This document shows, piece by piece, positions 52,956 through 61,210 of a DNA stretch of 64,000 nucleotides. Numbering within the stretch: position 1 is the first letter of the stretch; the number at the start of each line of letters is the position of its first letter. Under the pieces are notes generated by a model that was not told where the DNA came from, searched no databases, and saw only the letters and a list, made by a program, of their open reading frames with translations. A program made the translations under genes and the position numbers. Where the stretch lies: contig JAXGNN010000001.1 in the NCBI GenBank assembly GCA_040767925.1, positions 806,001 to 870,000 of the forward strand, read 5' to 3'. Origin of the DNA: Phil1 sp040767925. GTDB taxonomy: Bacteria; Bacillota; Clostridia; Christensenellales; CAG-138.

Positions 52956-53713
52956 GAACGCCTACCCCCTGTGAAATCGCCGCATTTTTCCCCGCTGTTT
53001 CCGGCGAGCATGGTCATATGCAGCATGTTGTTCAGGTAAAGAAAGGATTTTTCGTACTCCATATCGCGGATCGCGTAGAACGCCTCCTTGCCGAGGCGGA
53101 TTACGTCCAAGCTGCCGGCGCTCACGCGCCGCGCCAGCGCGAGCGCCGCCTCGTCGAGCTCCCCCTCCGGCACGGCCCTGTTCACGAGCCCTGCCGCAAG
53201 CGCCTCCGCGCCCGTGATGCTCTCGCCCGAGAAGACCATCTCGAAGAGCAGCCGCGGGTTCATGACGCGCGCGAGCGGCGCCATGATGTTCATTGGCATG
53301 AGGTCCCGTTTCACCTCGGGCATGCCGAGCCTGGCGTCCAGCGCGCACACGCACAGGTCGCAGGCCATCGCGAGGCCGAAGCCCCCCGCCAGCGCGAAGC
53401 CGTGCACCGCCGAAACGGTGATCTTGCCCGTGTTCTTGAGCGCCTTAAAGAGCGCGGGAAACGCCTCCGTGCGCGCGCGCTTCTCGCAAAGCGGCGCGTC
53501 CTCCCCCATCATGGCGAGGTCCGCGCCCGCGGAGAAGCCCTTGCCCGCGCCGCGGAGCACGACGGCCTTCACTTCCTTCTCCCCGTCGAGCGCGGCGAGC
53601 GCCGAGGCGATTTCGAGGAGCATCCGCTCGTTGAGGGCGTTGCGCTTCTCGGGACGGTTGAGCGTGATCGAGGCGATCTCCCCCCGCTCGACGACGATGT
53701 GCTGATAATCCAT
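52952..53713 (-). CDS. Enoyl-CoA hydratase/isomerase (crotonase) family
   Basis: A 253-aa crotonase-fold enzyme acting on a CoA thioester. 'ITLNRPEKRNALN' (about 15-27), the oxyanion-hole segments 'GAGKGFSAGADLAMM' (about 59-73) and 'HGFALAGGFGLAMACD' (about 105-120) are present. The residues that separate hydratase from isomerase or decarboxylase activity are not clear: the position of the hydratase Glu in 'MPEVKRDL' is kept, the second is uncertain. ATG 53713 follows ACAGGAGGG. First gene of the sucCD operon and divergent from a GntR regulator. Confidence 0.87.
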   Translation of the reverse strand: MDYQHIVVERGEIASITLNRPEKRNALNERMLLEIASALAALDGEKEVKAVVLRGAGKGFSAGADLAMMGEDAPLCEKRARTEAFPALFKALKNTGKITVSAVHGFALAGGFGLAMACDLCVCALDARLGMPEVKRDLMPMNIMAPLARVMNPRLLFEMVFSGESITGAEALAAGLVNRAVPEGELDEAALALARRVSAGSLDVIRLGKEAFYAIRDMEYEKSFLYLNNMLHMTMLAGNSGEKCGDFTGGRRS

Positions 53714-53792
53714 AAATCCCTCCTGTATTGAAATCATCCGGACGCTAAAAGGCATGGGATTCCCCTTGCGTTTCCGGCATTGCGCGATGTGT

Positions 53793-53821
53793 TTGCATTA
53801 ACTAACCGGTTTTGTTATAAT
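53793..53821 (+). promoter_or_regulatory. Promoter and possible operator of the GntR gene
   Basis: -35 TTGCAT (53793-53798), 17-bp spacer, -10 TATAAT (53816-53821). The spacer holds an imperfect palindrome, TAACTAACC facing GGTTTTGTTA (53799-53817), that could be the GntR operator controlling both divergent units. Confidence 0.72.
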
Positions 53822-53876
53822 GATGAAAATCCGTACCCGCTCCGCCCGACGCGGCGCGGCGCCGAGAAGGTGGTAT

Positions 53877-54560
53877 ATGGCTTCCGTAAAAACCGCGGCC
53901 AGATCGGACAAGCTCCAGGGAAAAACGAAAACCGAATCCGTATACGAGTATATCAAGCAGCGCATCATCGACATGGAGTATAAGCCCGATGAGAAAATCG
54001 TCATACGGCGTGTGGCAATGAAGCTCGGCGTGAGCGACATCCCCGTGCGCGAGGCGCTGGGCCGCCTGAAATCCGAAGGCCTCGTCACGAGCGTGCCGCA
54101 CGCAGGCTACAGGCTCTGCTCCCTCAACGACAGGACCGTCATCGAAAAGCTCGTCATCAAGGCGGACCTCGAGCTGCTCGCGCTGAACATCGCCGCGGAC
54201 AACGTGCCGCTCTCGGCCTACGCCGAAATCGACGCGCTGATCGAAAGGCTCGTGAAAGCCGAGAAAAACGGGGAATTCCTCCTGTGCTACAAGATCATCC
54301 GCGAGTACAGCCTTCGCATATACAGCTACTGCCGCAACGAGGAGCTTTTCAGGCTTCTCAAAACGCTCTTCTTCGAAACCAGCGCCGTCAGCCGGATCTA
54401 CGAGCTCGTGCCGGAGTGGGACAAGTTTTCGGTGAGCACGCACGTCGCCATATGGGAGAGCATCAAGCGCGGGGACAAAACGACCGCCATCGCCATGCTC
54501 AACGACATCAAGCACCGCAGCATCGCCCAGGTCCGGGAAGCGCTGCGCGAAAACGGATAA
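53877..54560 (+). CDS. GntR-family regulator (FCD/FadR subgroup)
   Basis: A 227-aa repressor-type protein with a GntR winged helix (about 18-85, 'ESVYEYIKQRIIDMEYKPDEKIVIRRVAMKLGVSDIPVREALGRLKSEGLV') and an all-helical FCD ligand domain (about 95-225). Metal/ligand His residues are visible in 'STHVAIWESIKRGD'. FCD regulators bind organic acids or acyl compounds. ATG 53877 follows GAAGGTGG; an upstream in-frame ATG lies in the -10 region. It is divergent from the crotonase-sucCD operon, which it likely controls. It ends at a hairpin terminator. Confidence 0.9.
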   Translation: MASVKTAARSDKLQGKTKTESVYEYIKQRIIDMEYKPDEKIVIRRVAMKLGVSDIPVREALGRLKSEGLVTSVPHAGYRLCSLNDRTVIEKLVIKADLELLALNIAADNVPLSAYAEIDALIERLVKAEKNGEFLLCYKIIREYSLRIYSYCRNEELFRLLKTLFFETSAVSRIYELVPEWDKFSVSTHVAIWESIKRGDKTTAIAMLNDIKHRSIAQVREALRENG

Positions 54561-54646
54561 AATCATATATAGTAAGCCATTCTTATATAGAATATTTTCG
54601 CCTATGCGGGTCGTCAGACCTGATGTCAAGGTGCAGGTCGTTGGGG

Positions 54647-54670
54647 AATGAGCCGAAATGCTCATTTTTT
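54647..54670 (+). terminator. Intrinsic terminator, probably of the GntR gene
   Basis: AATGAGC (54647-54653) pairs with GCTCATT (54660-54666), loop CGAAAT, followed by TTTT. It lies 87 bp past the stop. Confidence 0.75.
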
Positions 54671-54919
54671 GGCCCCGATAAATCAGCGAATCGATTTTAT
54701 GAAGTCGGAATGGTCAGGCGGACTCTATCATTGGCACGGCCACTATAGATTCCATAATTATTATATAGAATTAATAAAGAAAGTCAACGATTTGCGCAAA
54801 ATAGTTCACCGGAACTAACCGCGGCATGTTTCATATGCGCAGAAGGGAAGGCATTATGCGGCGATGCCTTCGCAGCGGGAAAAGCTGATTGCATTTCGGC
54901 GCATATCCGGGCGGGCGCC
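54671..54919. other. Non-coding AT-rich region before the S9 peptidase stop
   Basis: Together with 54561-54646 this makes about 360 bp without a gene. An AT-rich block (about 54749-54790, ATAATTATTATATAGAATTA) resembles TATATAGAAT at about 54582. Near 54847-54873 GAAGGCATTATGCGGCGATGCCTTC forms a hairpin (GAAGGCAT/ATGCCTTC), a possible terminator on the minus strand side. Nothing else is recognisable. Confidence 0.45.
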
Positions 54920-56965
54920 CTATTGCTCACGCTCTATGCCGCGGCCGTCTATGCCCAGATGCTTCATGAGGAACGCCTGCATCTCCGCATAGGTCCTGTA
55001 CATCTCGTCGCCGGTGCCGCGATCATGGCTTCCTCTCGCCAGCACCCGAAGCAGGACGGGATTGTCCGCCCGGTTAAGCTCCTGCATGCGCGCGGCAAAC
55101 TTTTTGCCGTGATACGGCGGCACGTTGTTGTCGAGCTCGCCGGTCTGCACATAAATGGGCGGGTAATCCGCCGCGCGGATGTTATGGTATGGCGAATAGG
55201 AATACAGATAGTCGAACATCGCCGGGTTTCTTGGATCTCCGTATTCGGTTATATTCATCGGGCCGCGGTCGTCATTCACAAAACGTATCATATCGGTATG
55301 CGGAACGGATGCGATCACACAGCCCCACAGGTCGGGCCGCATGGTCGTCAGCGCCGTCATGAGAAGGCCTCCGTTAGAGGCGCCGCATATGCCGATGTTG
55401 CCGGATTTTGCCCAACCGTTGGCTATGAGCCATTCGGCCGTGTCGATAAAGTCGAAGAAAGCGTTCTTTTTATTGTACAGGTTGCCGGCGCGTTGCCATT
55501 TTGAACCGTATTCGTTGCCGCCGCGCAAATTGCAGTTCACATAGATGCCGCCGAGCTCCACCCATTTGTATATGTCCATGCCGGTGTACGGATTGGTAAA
55601 GACGGGCGTCATGGCATAGGCGAATCCGCCGTATCCGAACATGAGCGCTTTGGACGAACCGTCGAGGAGGATATCCTTTTTATGCACGATGAAGGCGGGG
55701 ACGCGTTCGCCGTCGCGGGCCGGAACGAATATCTGCGTCGTAACGATATCATCCGGCACATGCACGTCCCTTGCCTGATACTCTTTTTTGAACTCCCCGG
55801 TGCGCTCATTCCACGAGTAGGTCGCCGGCGCATGGGTGAAGGACTCGAATTCAAAATAAAACAGTTCCTCGCCCTTGAGCGGTACGGCGCGATTATGCAT
55901 CGCTCCGACCGCCGTGCCGCACGCATCGGGCAACGCGACCTTCTCGACAAGCGTTCCGTCAAATGAGTAAAGCTCGATACAGGACTTTGCATCCTCCATG
56001 AACAGGGCGAGTATGCCGCGTTCGGTTACCTTCGCGGCTTGCATCATGCGCGCGCTCCCGGGAATGATCAGCGCGGATTGCGCAACGACTCCGCTGCCGG
56101 TCTTAAGCGCGATCACGCTGCCCAAAGGGGCGTTATAATCCGTTAACAGATAGTGATAGCCGCCGCGCGACCCTGCGGGGGCATATTTGGCGTGCGCCTC
56201 GCCGGTAATGAAGCGGTGTCGCAACGTCTCGCAGTCAAGCTCGACAACCTCGCTCACAGCGTAATCGCGCCAGCATTCGATCAGCAACCAGCGCCCTTCC
56301 CTGTCGATGGACAGCATAAGGAAAGGGGAATGCTTTTGATATTCAAACACGCGCTTCACGGAATCGGAAGCCGGGTCATACAGATCGATCCCCGTACGGT
56401 TCACGCCGCTTGCGGGGTCCGGCTCCGCGGCCGCGCAGAAAAGGCGGTCCTTTGCGTCCCACACGAAGCTGAAGGTCTTGTCCAGCCTGATCAGCTCGCG
56501 CCCGTTTACATAATCGTATATCAGGCATGACGGCGTCACCGCGCCGTCCGGCTGCACCATCAGCGCGACGAGGCCGTTATCCGACGGGCAAGGGAGTACG
56601 CTGCCTATGTGATATTTCCCATCGAACGTCTCGCGGGAAGCAACGACCTGTTTTTCGGCGAAATCATCATCGAGTATGACCGCGGCGTACTCGTTGTTCT
56701 CATCGGCGCGCAAAGCGAACAGCTTGCCGTTCAGTTTCGCACATACGCCGTATTGAACCTGCGGAGTGGAATCTTTCAACGCTTCCGCGCGTTTTTCGAT
56801 CCCTCCGATATTTTTGAACCATTTATCCGTGAATTCGTTCTGTTTCGCCACCCACTCCAGCGTTTCAGGGGCAGCTTTGTCCTCCAGCCACTGGTAATCA
56901 TCCGTCAGGCTGTGCCCTGCGATCTCATATACAAACGGCTTTTTATCTGTTTTCGGATATTTCAC
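54920..56965 (-). CDS. Prolyl oligopeptidase family protease (S9A)
   Basis: A 681-aa cytosolic serine peptidase without signal peptide. The N-terminal beta-propeller covers about 70-400 and the alpha/beta-hydrolase domain about 420-675. The catalytic Ser is in 'IGICGASNGGLLMTAL' (about 525), the Asp lies before 'ETGELDNNVP'-type context ('VQTGELDNNVPPYHGKKF') and the His is in 'LARGSHDRG' (about 650). It cuts short peptides after proline. The start is GTG 56965 behind GGAGG. It is divergent from the peptide ABC operon, so the two probably serve one peptide-use function. GC content is lower than in neighbouring genes. Confidence 0.93.
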   Translation of the reverse strand: MKYPKTDKKPFVYEIAGHSLTDDYQWLEDKAAPETLEWVAKQNEFTDKWFKNIGGIEKRAEALKDSTPQVQYGVCAKLNGKLFALRADENNEYAAVILDDDFAEKQVVASRETFDGKYHIGSVLPCPSDNGLVALMVQPDGAVTPSCLIYDYVNGRELIRLDKTFSFVWDAKDRLFCAAAEPDPASGVNRTGIDLYDPASDSVKRVFEYQKHSPFLMLSIDREGRWLLIECWRDYAVSEVVELDCETLRHRFITGEAHAKYAPAGSRGGYHYLLTDYNAPLGSVIALKTGSGVVAQSALIIPGSARMMQAAKVTERGILALFMEDAKSCIELYSFDGTLVEKVALPDACGTAVGAMHNRAVPLKGEELFYFEFESFTHAPATYSWNERTGEFKKEYQARDVHVPDDIVTTQIFVPARDGERVPAFIVHKKDILLDGSSKALMFGYGGFAYAMTPVFTNPYTGMDIYKWVELGGIYVNCNLRGGNEYGSKWQRAGNLYNKKNAFFDFIDTAEWLIANGWAKSGNIGICGASNGGLLMTALTTMRPDLWGCVIASVPHTDMIRFVNDDRGPMNITEYGDPRNPAMFDYLYSYSPYHNIRAADYPPIYVQTGELDNNVPPYHGKKFAARMQELNRADNPVLLRVLARGSHDRGTGDEMYRTYAEMQAFLMKHLGIDGRGIEREQ

Positions 56966-57214
56966 AATGATACGCCTCCATTTCTTGTTCTCCGCTGTAA
57001 AGTTCCCGACGCGTTTCTCCTCATATATGTTTTCAGGTATGATTTACCCGTTCGAAATCCTGAAATCGGTATTTACTTTTGATGACACAGATTATATAAT
57101 TGACATAACAACTATAATTTCTACTAAAATGATATATAATTATACGGGTTTGTCAAGAAGGATTTCAACGAAACTAGCTTGTGGTTCTATCACTTGCACT
57201 GAAGGGAAGACACT
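56966..57214. other. AT-rich divergent control region between S9 peptidase and peptide ABC operon
   Basis: About 250 bp rich in A/T. For the plus strand TTGACA (57100-57105) is followed by TACTAA (16-bp spacing) or TAAAAT (57125-57130, 19-bp spacing); TATAAT also occurs at 57135-57140. For the minus strand TATAAT lies at 57091-57096. TATATAATT occurs twice (about 57093 and 57133) and may belong to a binding site. No small gene was seen. Confidence 0.55.
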
Positions 57215-58189
57215 ATGCGACGGTACTTGGGCAAACGAGCGATAACGGCAATCGTCAGCGTGCTGCTGGTGCTGGTGATCAATTTCACCATCATCCGCCT
57301 CGCGCCGGGCGATCCCGCCAGGCTTCTGGTGGGCACCGAGACCCCGACGGCGGAGCAGGTGGAACTGATCACGAAGAAATACGGCCTCGATCAGCCTCTC
57401 TACGTGCAGTTCTTCAAATACATCTCCCGCCTCGTCCAGGGGGACATGGGGGTTTCCTATTACACGAACGAGCCCGTGACTCAGCTCATCGGCGAGAAGC
57501 TCGGCTACACGGCACTTCTCACGCTCACCGCGCTCGTCATCGCGGTCCTTCTCGGCACGTGGGCCGGCATTACCTGCGCGCGGCATATCGGCGGCAAGCT
57601 GGACACCATCCTCTCTGGCATCACGAGCATCGTCAACGGCTTCCCGAGCTTTTGGCTGGGCCTGATGCTCATGCTGGTGTTCGCCGCAATCCTCAAGGTG
57701 TTGCCCTTTTCGGGCATCATGAACATCCGGGAGAACTATACGGGATTTCGCCGCATACTCGACATCGCGGAGCACATGATACTGCCCGTGTCCACGCTCG
57801 CGATCCTGCACTTCCCCTATTATTTCAGGATTTCCCGCGCTTCCATGATACAGACGCTGGGCGAGGAATACATGACGACCCTTTGGGTAGCCGGCATGCC
57901 GCAGAAGCGCATATTTAGGAAATACGCGTTTAGAAACGCCATTTTGCCCACGATCACCGCGGTGAGCATCCATATGGCGTATGTCGTGACAGGCTCCGCG
58001 CTGGTTGAGATTGTTTTCGCCTGGCCGGGCATGGGCAGCTTTGTGATGCAGTCCATCTCACGGCGCGACTATCCGGTGCTGATGGGGATTTATCTCATGC
58101 TCAGCGTATCGGTCGCAGTCATGATGATCGTGATCGACGTGCTTTACGCTGTGCTCGATCCGCGCATCTCGCACGCCAACAAGAACTGA
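57215..58189 (+). CDS. Oligopeptide/dipeptide ABC transporter permease (DppB/OppB type)
   Basis: A 324-aa inner-membrane permease with about six helices. It has the long periplasm-side loop typical of DppB after helix 1 ('RLAPGDPARLLVGTETPTAEQVELITKKYGLDQPLYVQF', about 28-66) and the EAA-type loop 'EEYMTTLWVAGMPQKRIFRKYAFRNAILP' (about 220-248) that contacts the ATPases. First gene of a five-gene transporter unit. ATG 57215 follows GAAGGGAAG. Confidence 0.94.
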   Translation: MRRYLGKRAITAIVSVLLVLVINFTIIRLAPGDPARLLVGTETPTAEQVELITKKYGLDQPLYVQFFKYISRLVQGDMGVSYYTNEPVTQLIGEKLGYTALLTLTALVIAVLLGTWAGITCARHIGGKLDTILSGITSIVNGFPSFWLGLMLMLVFAAILKVLPFSGIMNIRENYTGFRRILDIAEHMILPVSTLAILHFPYYFRISRASMIQTLGEEYMTTLWVAGMPQKRIFRKYAFRNAILPTITAVSIHMAYVVTGSALVEIVFAWPGMGSFVMQSISRRDYPVLMGIYLMLSVSVAVMMIVIDVLYAVLDPRISHANKN

Positions 58190-58202
58190 CGGGGGCGATA
58201 CC

Positions 58203-59156
58203 ATGACAAATATGAATGACAAACTCACAAAACTCAACGAGCGCAGGCACATCAAGCTCTCCGGCGGGAGTCCGGATAAAATCAACTGGATCAAGCGCCG
58301 CAAGCGGGAGGAAGCGCCGTGGCAAAAAAGCCTCAAGCGCTTCGTCAAGCGCAACCACCGGCTGTGCACCGGCCTCATGATGCTCGTCATACTCCTCTTC
58401 ATCGCCGCGACCGCCGACCTGTTCGCGCCATACGATCCGCAGGCGATCTCTCAGGAATCGATGGTGCTCGCGCCCAGCGCGGCGCATCCGCTCGGAACGG
58501 ACAATCTCGGGCGCGACGTGCTCTCGATCATCCTGCACGGCAGCCGGGTATCCCTTCTCATCGGCTTCACCGCCGCCGTCATCTCCGCCTTCGTGGGCAC
58601 CATACTGGGCGTGATCGCGGGTTACTGGGGCGGAAAAGCCGACACGATCGTAGGGGAATTCATAAACGCTTTCATGATGATGCCCACCTTCTTCCTGATT
58701 CTGATCGTGATCGCGCTCTTCGGCTCCGGCATGGGCAAGGTGATGATCGTCATCGGCCTCACGGGCTGGACGGGCAATGCCAAGGTCATGCGCGCGCAGG
58801 CCATGAGCCTTCGCAACAGAACCTTCGTCAAGGCCGCGCAGGCCATCGGCGAGAGCAAGGCGCGCATCATGTTCACGCACATCATCCCCAACGGCATCAT
58901 GCCTATCATCGCGAACACGGCGATGGGCATCTGCACCGCGATTATGACGGAATCAAGCCTTTCCTTCCTCGGCCTCGGAGACCCGAACGTCGTGAGCTGG
59001 GGGCAGCTGATCTCCAACGGCAAGGCGTACATCACCAACGGCTGGTGGATGTGCGTGTACGCGGGCCTCGCGATCGTGTTCACCATCATCACCTTCTACC
59101 TCATCGGCGACGGGATCAACATATTGCTCAATCCCAAGCTTCGCAACGTGATCTGA
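58203..59156 (+). CDS. Oligopeptide/dipeptide ABC transporter permease (DppC/OppC type)
   Basis: A 317-aa permease with a basic N-terminal tail (about 1-50), the OppC-type first helix (about 57-77) and 'AHPLGTDNLGRDVLSIILHGSRVSLLIGF' (about 98-126), the hallmark of DppC proteins. The EAA loop is 'VKAAQAIGESKARIMFTHIIPNGIMPI' (about 215-241). It pairs with the upstream permease to form the membrane channel; 13-bp gap. Confidence 0.94.
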   Translation: MTNMNDKLTKLNERRHIKLSGGSPDKINWIKRRKREEAPWQKSLKRFVKRNHRLCTGLMMLVILLFIAATADLFAPYDPQAISQESMVLAPSAAHPLGTDNLGRDVLSIILHGSRVSLLIGFTAAVISAFVGTILGVIAGYWGGKADTIVGEFINAFMMMPTFFLILIVIALFGSGMGKVMIVIGLTGWTGNAKVMRAQAMSLRNRTFVKAAQAIGESKARIMFTHIIPNGIMPIIANTAMGICTAIMTESSLSFLGLGDPNVVSWGQLISNGKAYITNGWWMCVYAGLAIVFTIITFYLIGDGINILLNPKLRNVI

Positions 59157-59171
59157 CGGGAGAAACGGAAA

Positions 59172-60149
59172 ATGGCATTGCTGAAAATCGAGAACCTCAA
59201 CGTCACCTATACGACCAACGGGGAGCGCGTGTACGCCGTGGACGGCGTTTCGCTCGACGTGCTCAAAGGCCGCTCGCTCGGCATCGTCGGCGAATCCGGC
59301 TCCGGCAAAAGCACGCTGATGCACGCGGCGCTGCGCATCCTGCACGCGAAGATCGCCGAGGTCGAGGGGAAGATCATCTTCGACGGGCGCGACCTCCTCT
59401 CGCTCGACAACAGCGCGATGATGAAGCTGCGCTGGACCGAGATGGCGGTGGTTTTCCAGAAATCCATGAACGCGCTGAGCCCCGTGCACCGCGTCGGCGC
59501 CTTCATGAGCGACATCTACCGCGTGCACAGGCCGGGCGCGACGCAGGAGGAGGCGCGCGAGCGGGTCTATGCGCTGCTCGAGATGGTGAACCTGCCCGCC
59601 AAGCGGGTATACCGGCTCTATCCGCACGAGCTCTCCGGCGGCATGATGCAGCGCGTGGGCATCGCGATGAGCCTGATGTTCAACCCGAAGCTCCTCATCA
59701 TGGACGAGGCGACGACGGCGCTCGACGTCGTCACGCAGACGCAGATCTTAGAGGAGATCCAGGCGCTCGAAAAGAAGCTGGACGTGACGCGCATCATGGT
59801 CACGCACGACATGAGCGTCATCGCAACGGCCTGCGACGAGGTGGCGGTGATCTATGCCGGCAGGTTGGTCGAAATGGGCTCCGTGATGGACACGCTGGTG
59901 GAACCCCTGCACCCCTATACACGCTGCCTCATCAACAGCTTCCCCGATTTCACGGACGCTTCGGGCGTCGATTGCAGGAGCATACCCGGCTCGCTCCCCG
60001 ACATGCGGGAGAGGCCCCAAGGCTGCATATTCGCCCCCCGCTGCCCCGAGGCGCAAGAAATCTGCTTCAAGGAAAAGCCTGCGCTGCGCGATTACGGCGA
60101 GCGCAGGAGGGCCGCATGCCATTTCGCGGAGGTGAAAGCCCATGAGTAA
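59172..60149 (+). CDS. Oligopeptide/dipeptide ABC transporter ATP-binding protein (DppD/OppD type)
   Basis: A 325-aa ATPase: Walker A 'GESGSGKSTL' (about 39), Q-loop 'VFQKSMNALSPVH', signature 'ELSGGMMQRVGIA' (about 156) and Walker B 'LLIMDEATTALD' (about 177). The C-terminal oligopeptide/dipeptide domain has 'GCIFAPRCPEAQEIC', Cys-rich as usual for OppD-type proteins. It overlaps the next ATPase gene by 8 bp. Confidence 0.94.
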   Translation: MALLKIENLNVTYTTNGERVYAVDGVSLDVLKGRSLGIVGESGSGKSTLMHAALRILHAKIAEVEGKIIFDGRDLLSLDNSAMMKLRWTEMAVVFQKSMNALSPVHRVGAFMSDIYRVHRPGATQEEARERVYALLEMVNLPAKRVYRLYPHELSGGMMQRVGIAMSLMFNPKLLIMDEATTALDVVTQTQILEEIQALEKKLDVTRIMVTHDMSVIATACDEVAVIYAGRLVEMGSVMDTLVEPLHPYTRCLINSFPDFTDASGVDCRSIPGSLPDMRERPQGCIFAPRCPEAQEICFKEKPALRDYGERRRAACHFAEVKAHE

Positions 60150-61164
60150 GTGCGTGAACGACATCGTGCTCAGCGCGAAGGACGTCGTGAAGTTCTATTA
60201 TAAAAACGAACCCCAGGTGCTGCCCGACGGCACGCGCAGGCACAAGACGACCGTGCGCTCGGTGGACAAGGTATCCCTCGAGGTGAAGCGCGGCGAGATC
60301 GTGGGCGTGTTGGGTGAGACCGGCTGCGGCAAGAGCACGCTGGGCAGGCTGCTGACCGGACTCGAACCCCAGACGCGCGGGAAAATCCTGCTCGACGGCG
60401 AGCCCACCTCGGAGATGCTCAGGCGCGATTACCTCCTGCTTCGCCGCAAGGCGCAGATGATTTTCCAGAACCCGTACGACGTGTTCGATGTGCGTCACAA
60501 GATCGGCCGCTCCCTCATGGACGCGCTGACGCTGCACGGCATAGGCTCCTCGCGCGAGGAGCGGATCGGGCTGATTCAGGACGCCCTCAAAAACGCGGAC
60601 ATACATCCCGCAGCGAACTTCATGAACCGGTTCCCGAGCGACCTCTCGGGCGGTCAGCTCCAGCGCATCGCCATCGTGCGTTCCATGCTGCTGGGACCCG
60701 AGTTCGTAGTGGCGGACGAGCCCGTGTCGATGCTGGACGTTTCCGTACGCGCGGACATCATCAACATGCTCTATGCTCTGGCCAAACAGAAGCGGATGGC
60801 CATGGTTTTCATCAGCCACGACATCTCGACCACGCGCTACATCACCGACCGCATCGCCGTGATGTACCTGGGCGAAATCGTGGAACACGGCGATACGGAC
60901 GAGATCATCTGCCGCCCGCGCCATCCGTATACGCAGGCGCTCATCTCCAACTGCCCCAGCACCGACCCGCGCAAGGCTTTCGCGCCGGTGAGGCTCGAGG
61001 GAGAACCTCCCTCAGCGGCCGCCATACCGCCCGGCTGCCGGTTCGCGCCGCGCTGCAGGTACGCAAAGAAGGAATGCTCGCTCGTCGAGCACGAGCTCAC
61101 CGCGCTCCCCGGAACGGAGCATTATGTGCGCTGTCCGGTCATGGTTTCCCGGTATTCTGAATGA
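60142..61164 (+). CDS. Oligopeptide/dipeptide ABC transporter ATP-binding protein (DppF/OppF type)
   Basis: A 340-aa ATPase partner: Walker A 'GETGCGKSTLGRLL' (about 55), 'MIFQNPYDVFDVRHKIGRSL' (Q-loop), signature 'DLSGGQLQRIAIVR' (about 168) and Walker B 'FVVADEPVSMLDVS' (about 190). The C-terminus has 'PPGCRFAPRCRYAKKEC'. Its start overlaps the previous gene, so both ATPases are made together. Confidence 0.94.
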   Translation: MSKCVNDIVLSAKDVVKFYYKNEPQVLPDGTRRHKTTVRSVDKVSLEVKRGEIVGVLGETGCGKSTLGRLLTGLEPQTRGKILLDGEPTSEMLRRDYLLLRRKAQMIFQNPYDVFDVRHKIGRSLMDALTLHGIGSSREERIGLIQDALKNADIHPAANFMNRFPSDLSGGQLQRIAIVRSMLLGPEFVVADEPVSMLDVSVRADIINMLYALAKQKRMAMVFISHDISTTRYITDRIAVMYLGEIVEHGDTDEIICRPRHPYTQALISNCPSTDPRKAFAPVRLEGEPPSAAAIPPGCRFAPRCRYAKKECSLVEHELTALPGTEHYVRCPVMVSRYSE

Positions 61165-61210
61165 TTTAGCGGCAACCCCGCTATTAAAACGCGATAAGGA
61201 GAAAAGCATT

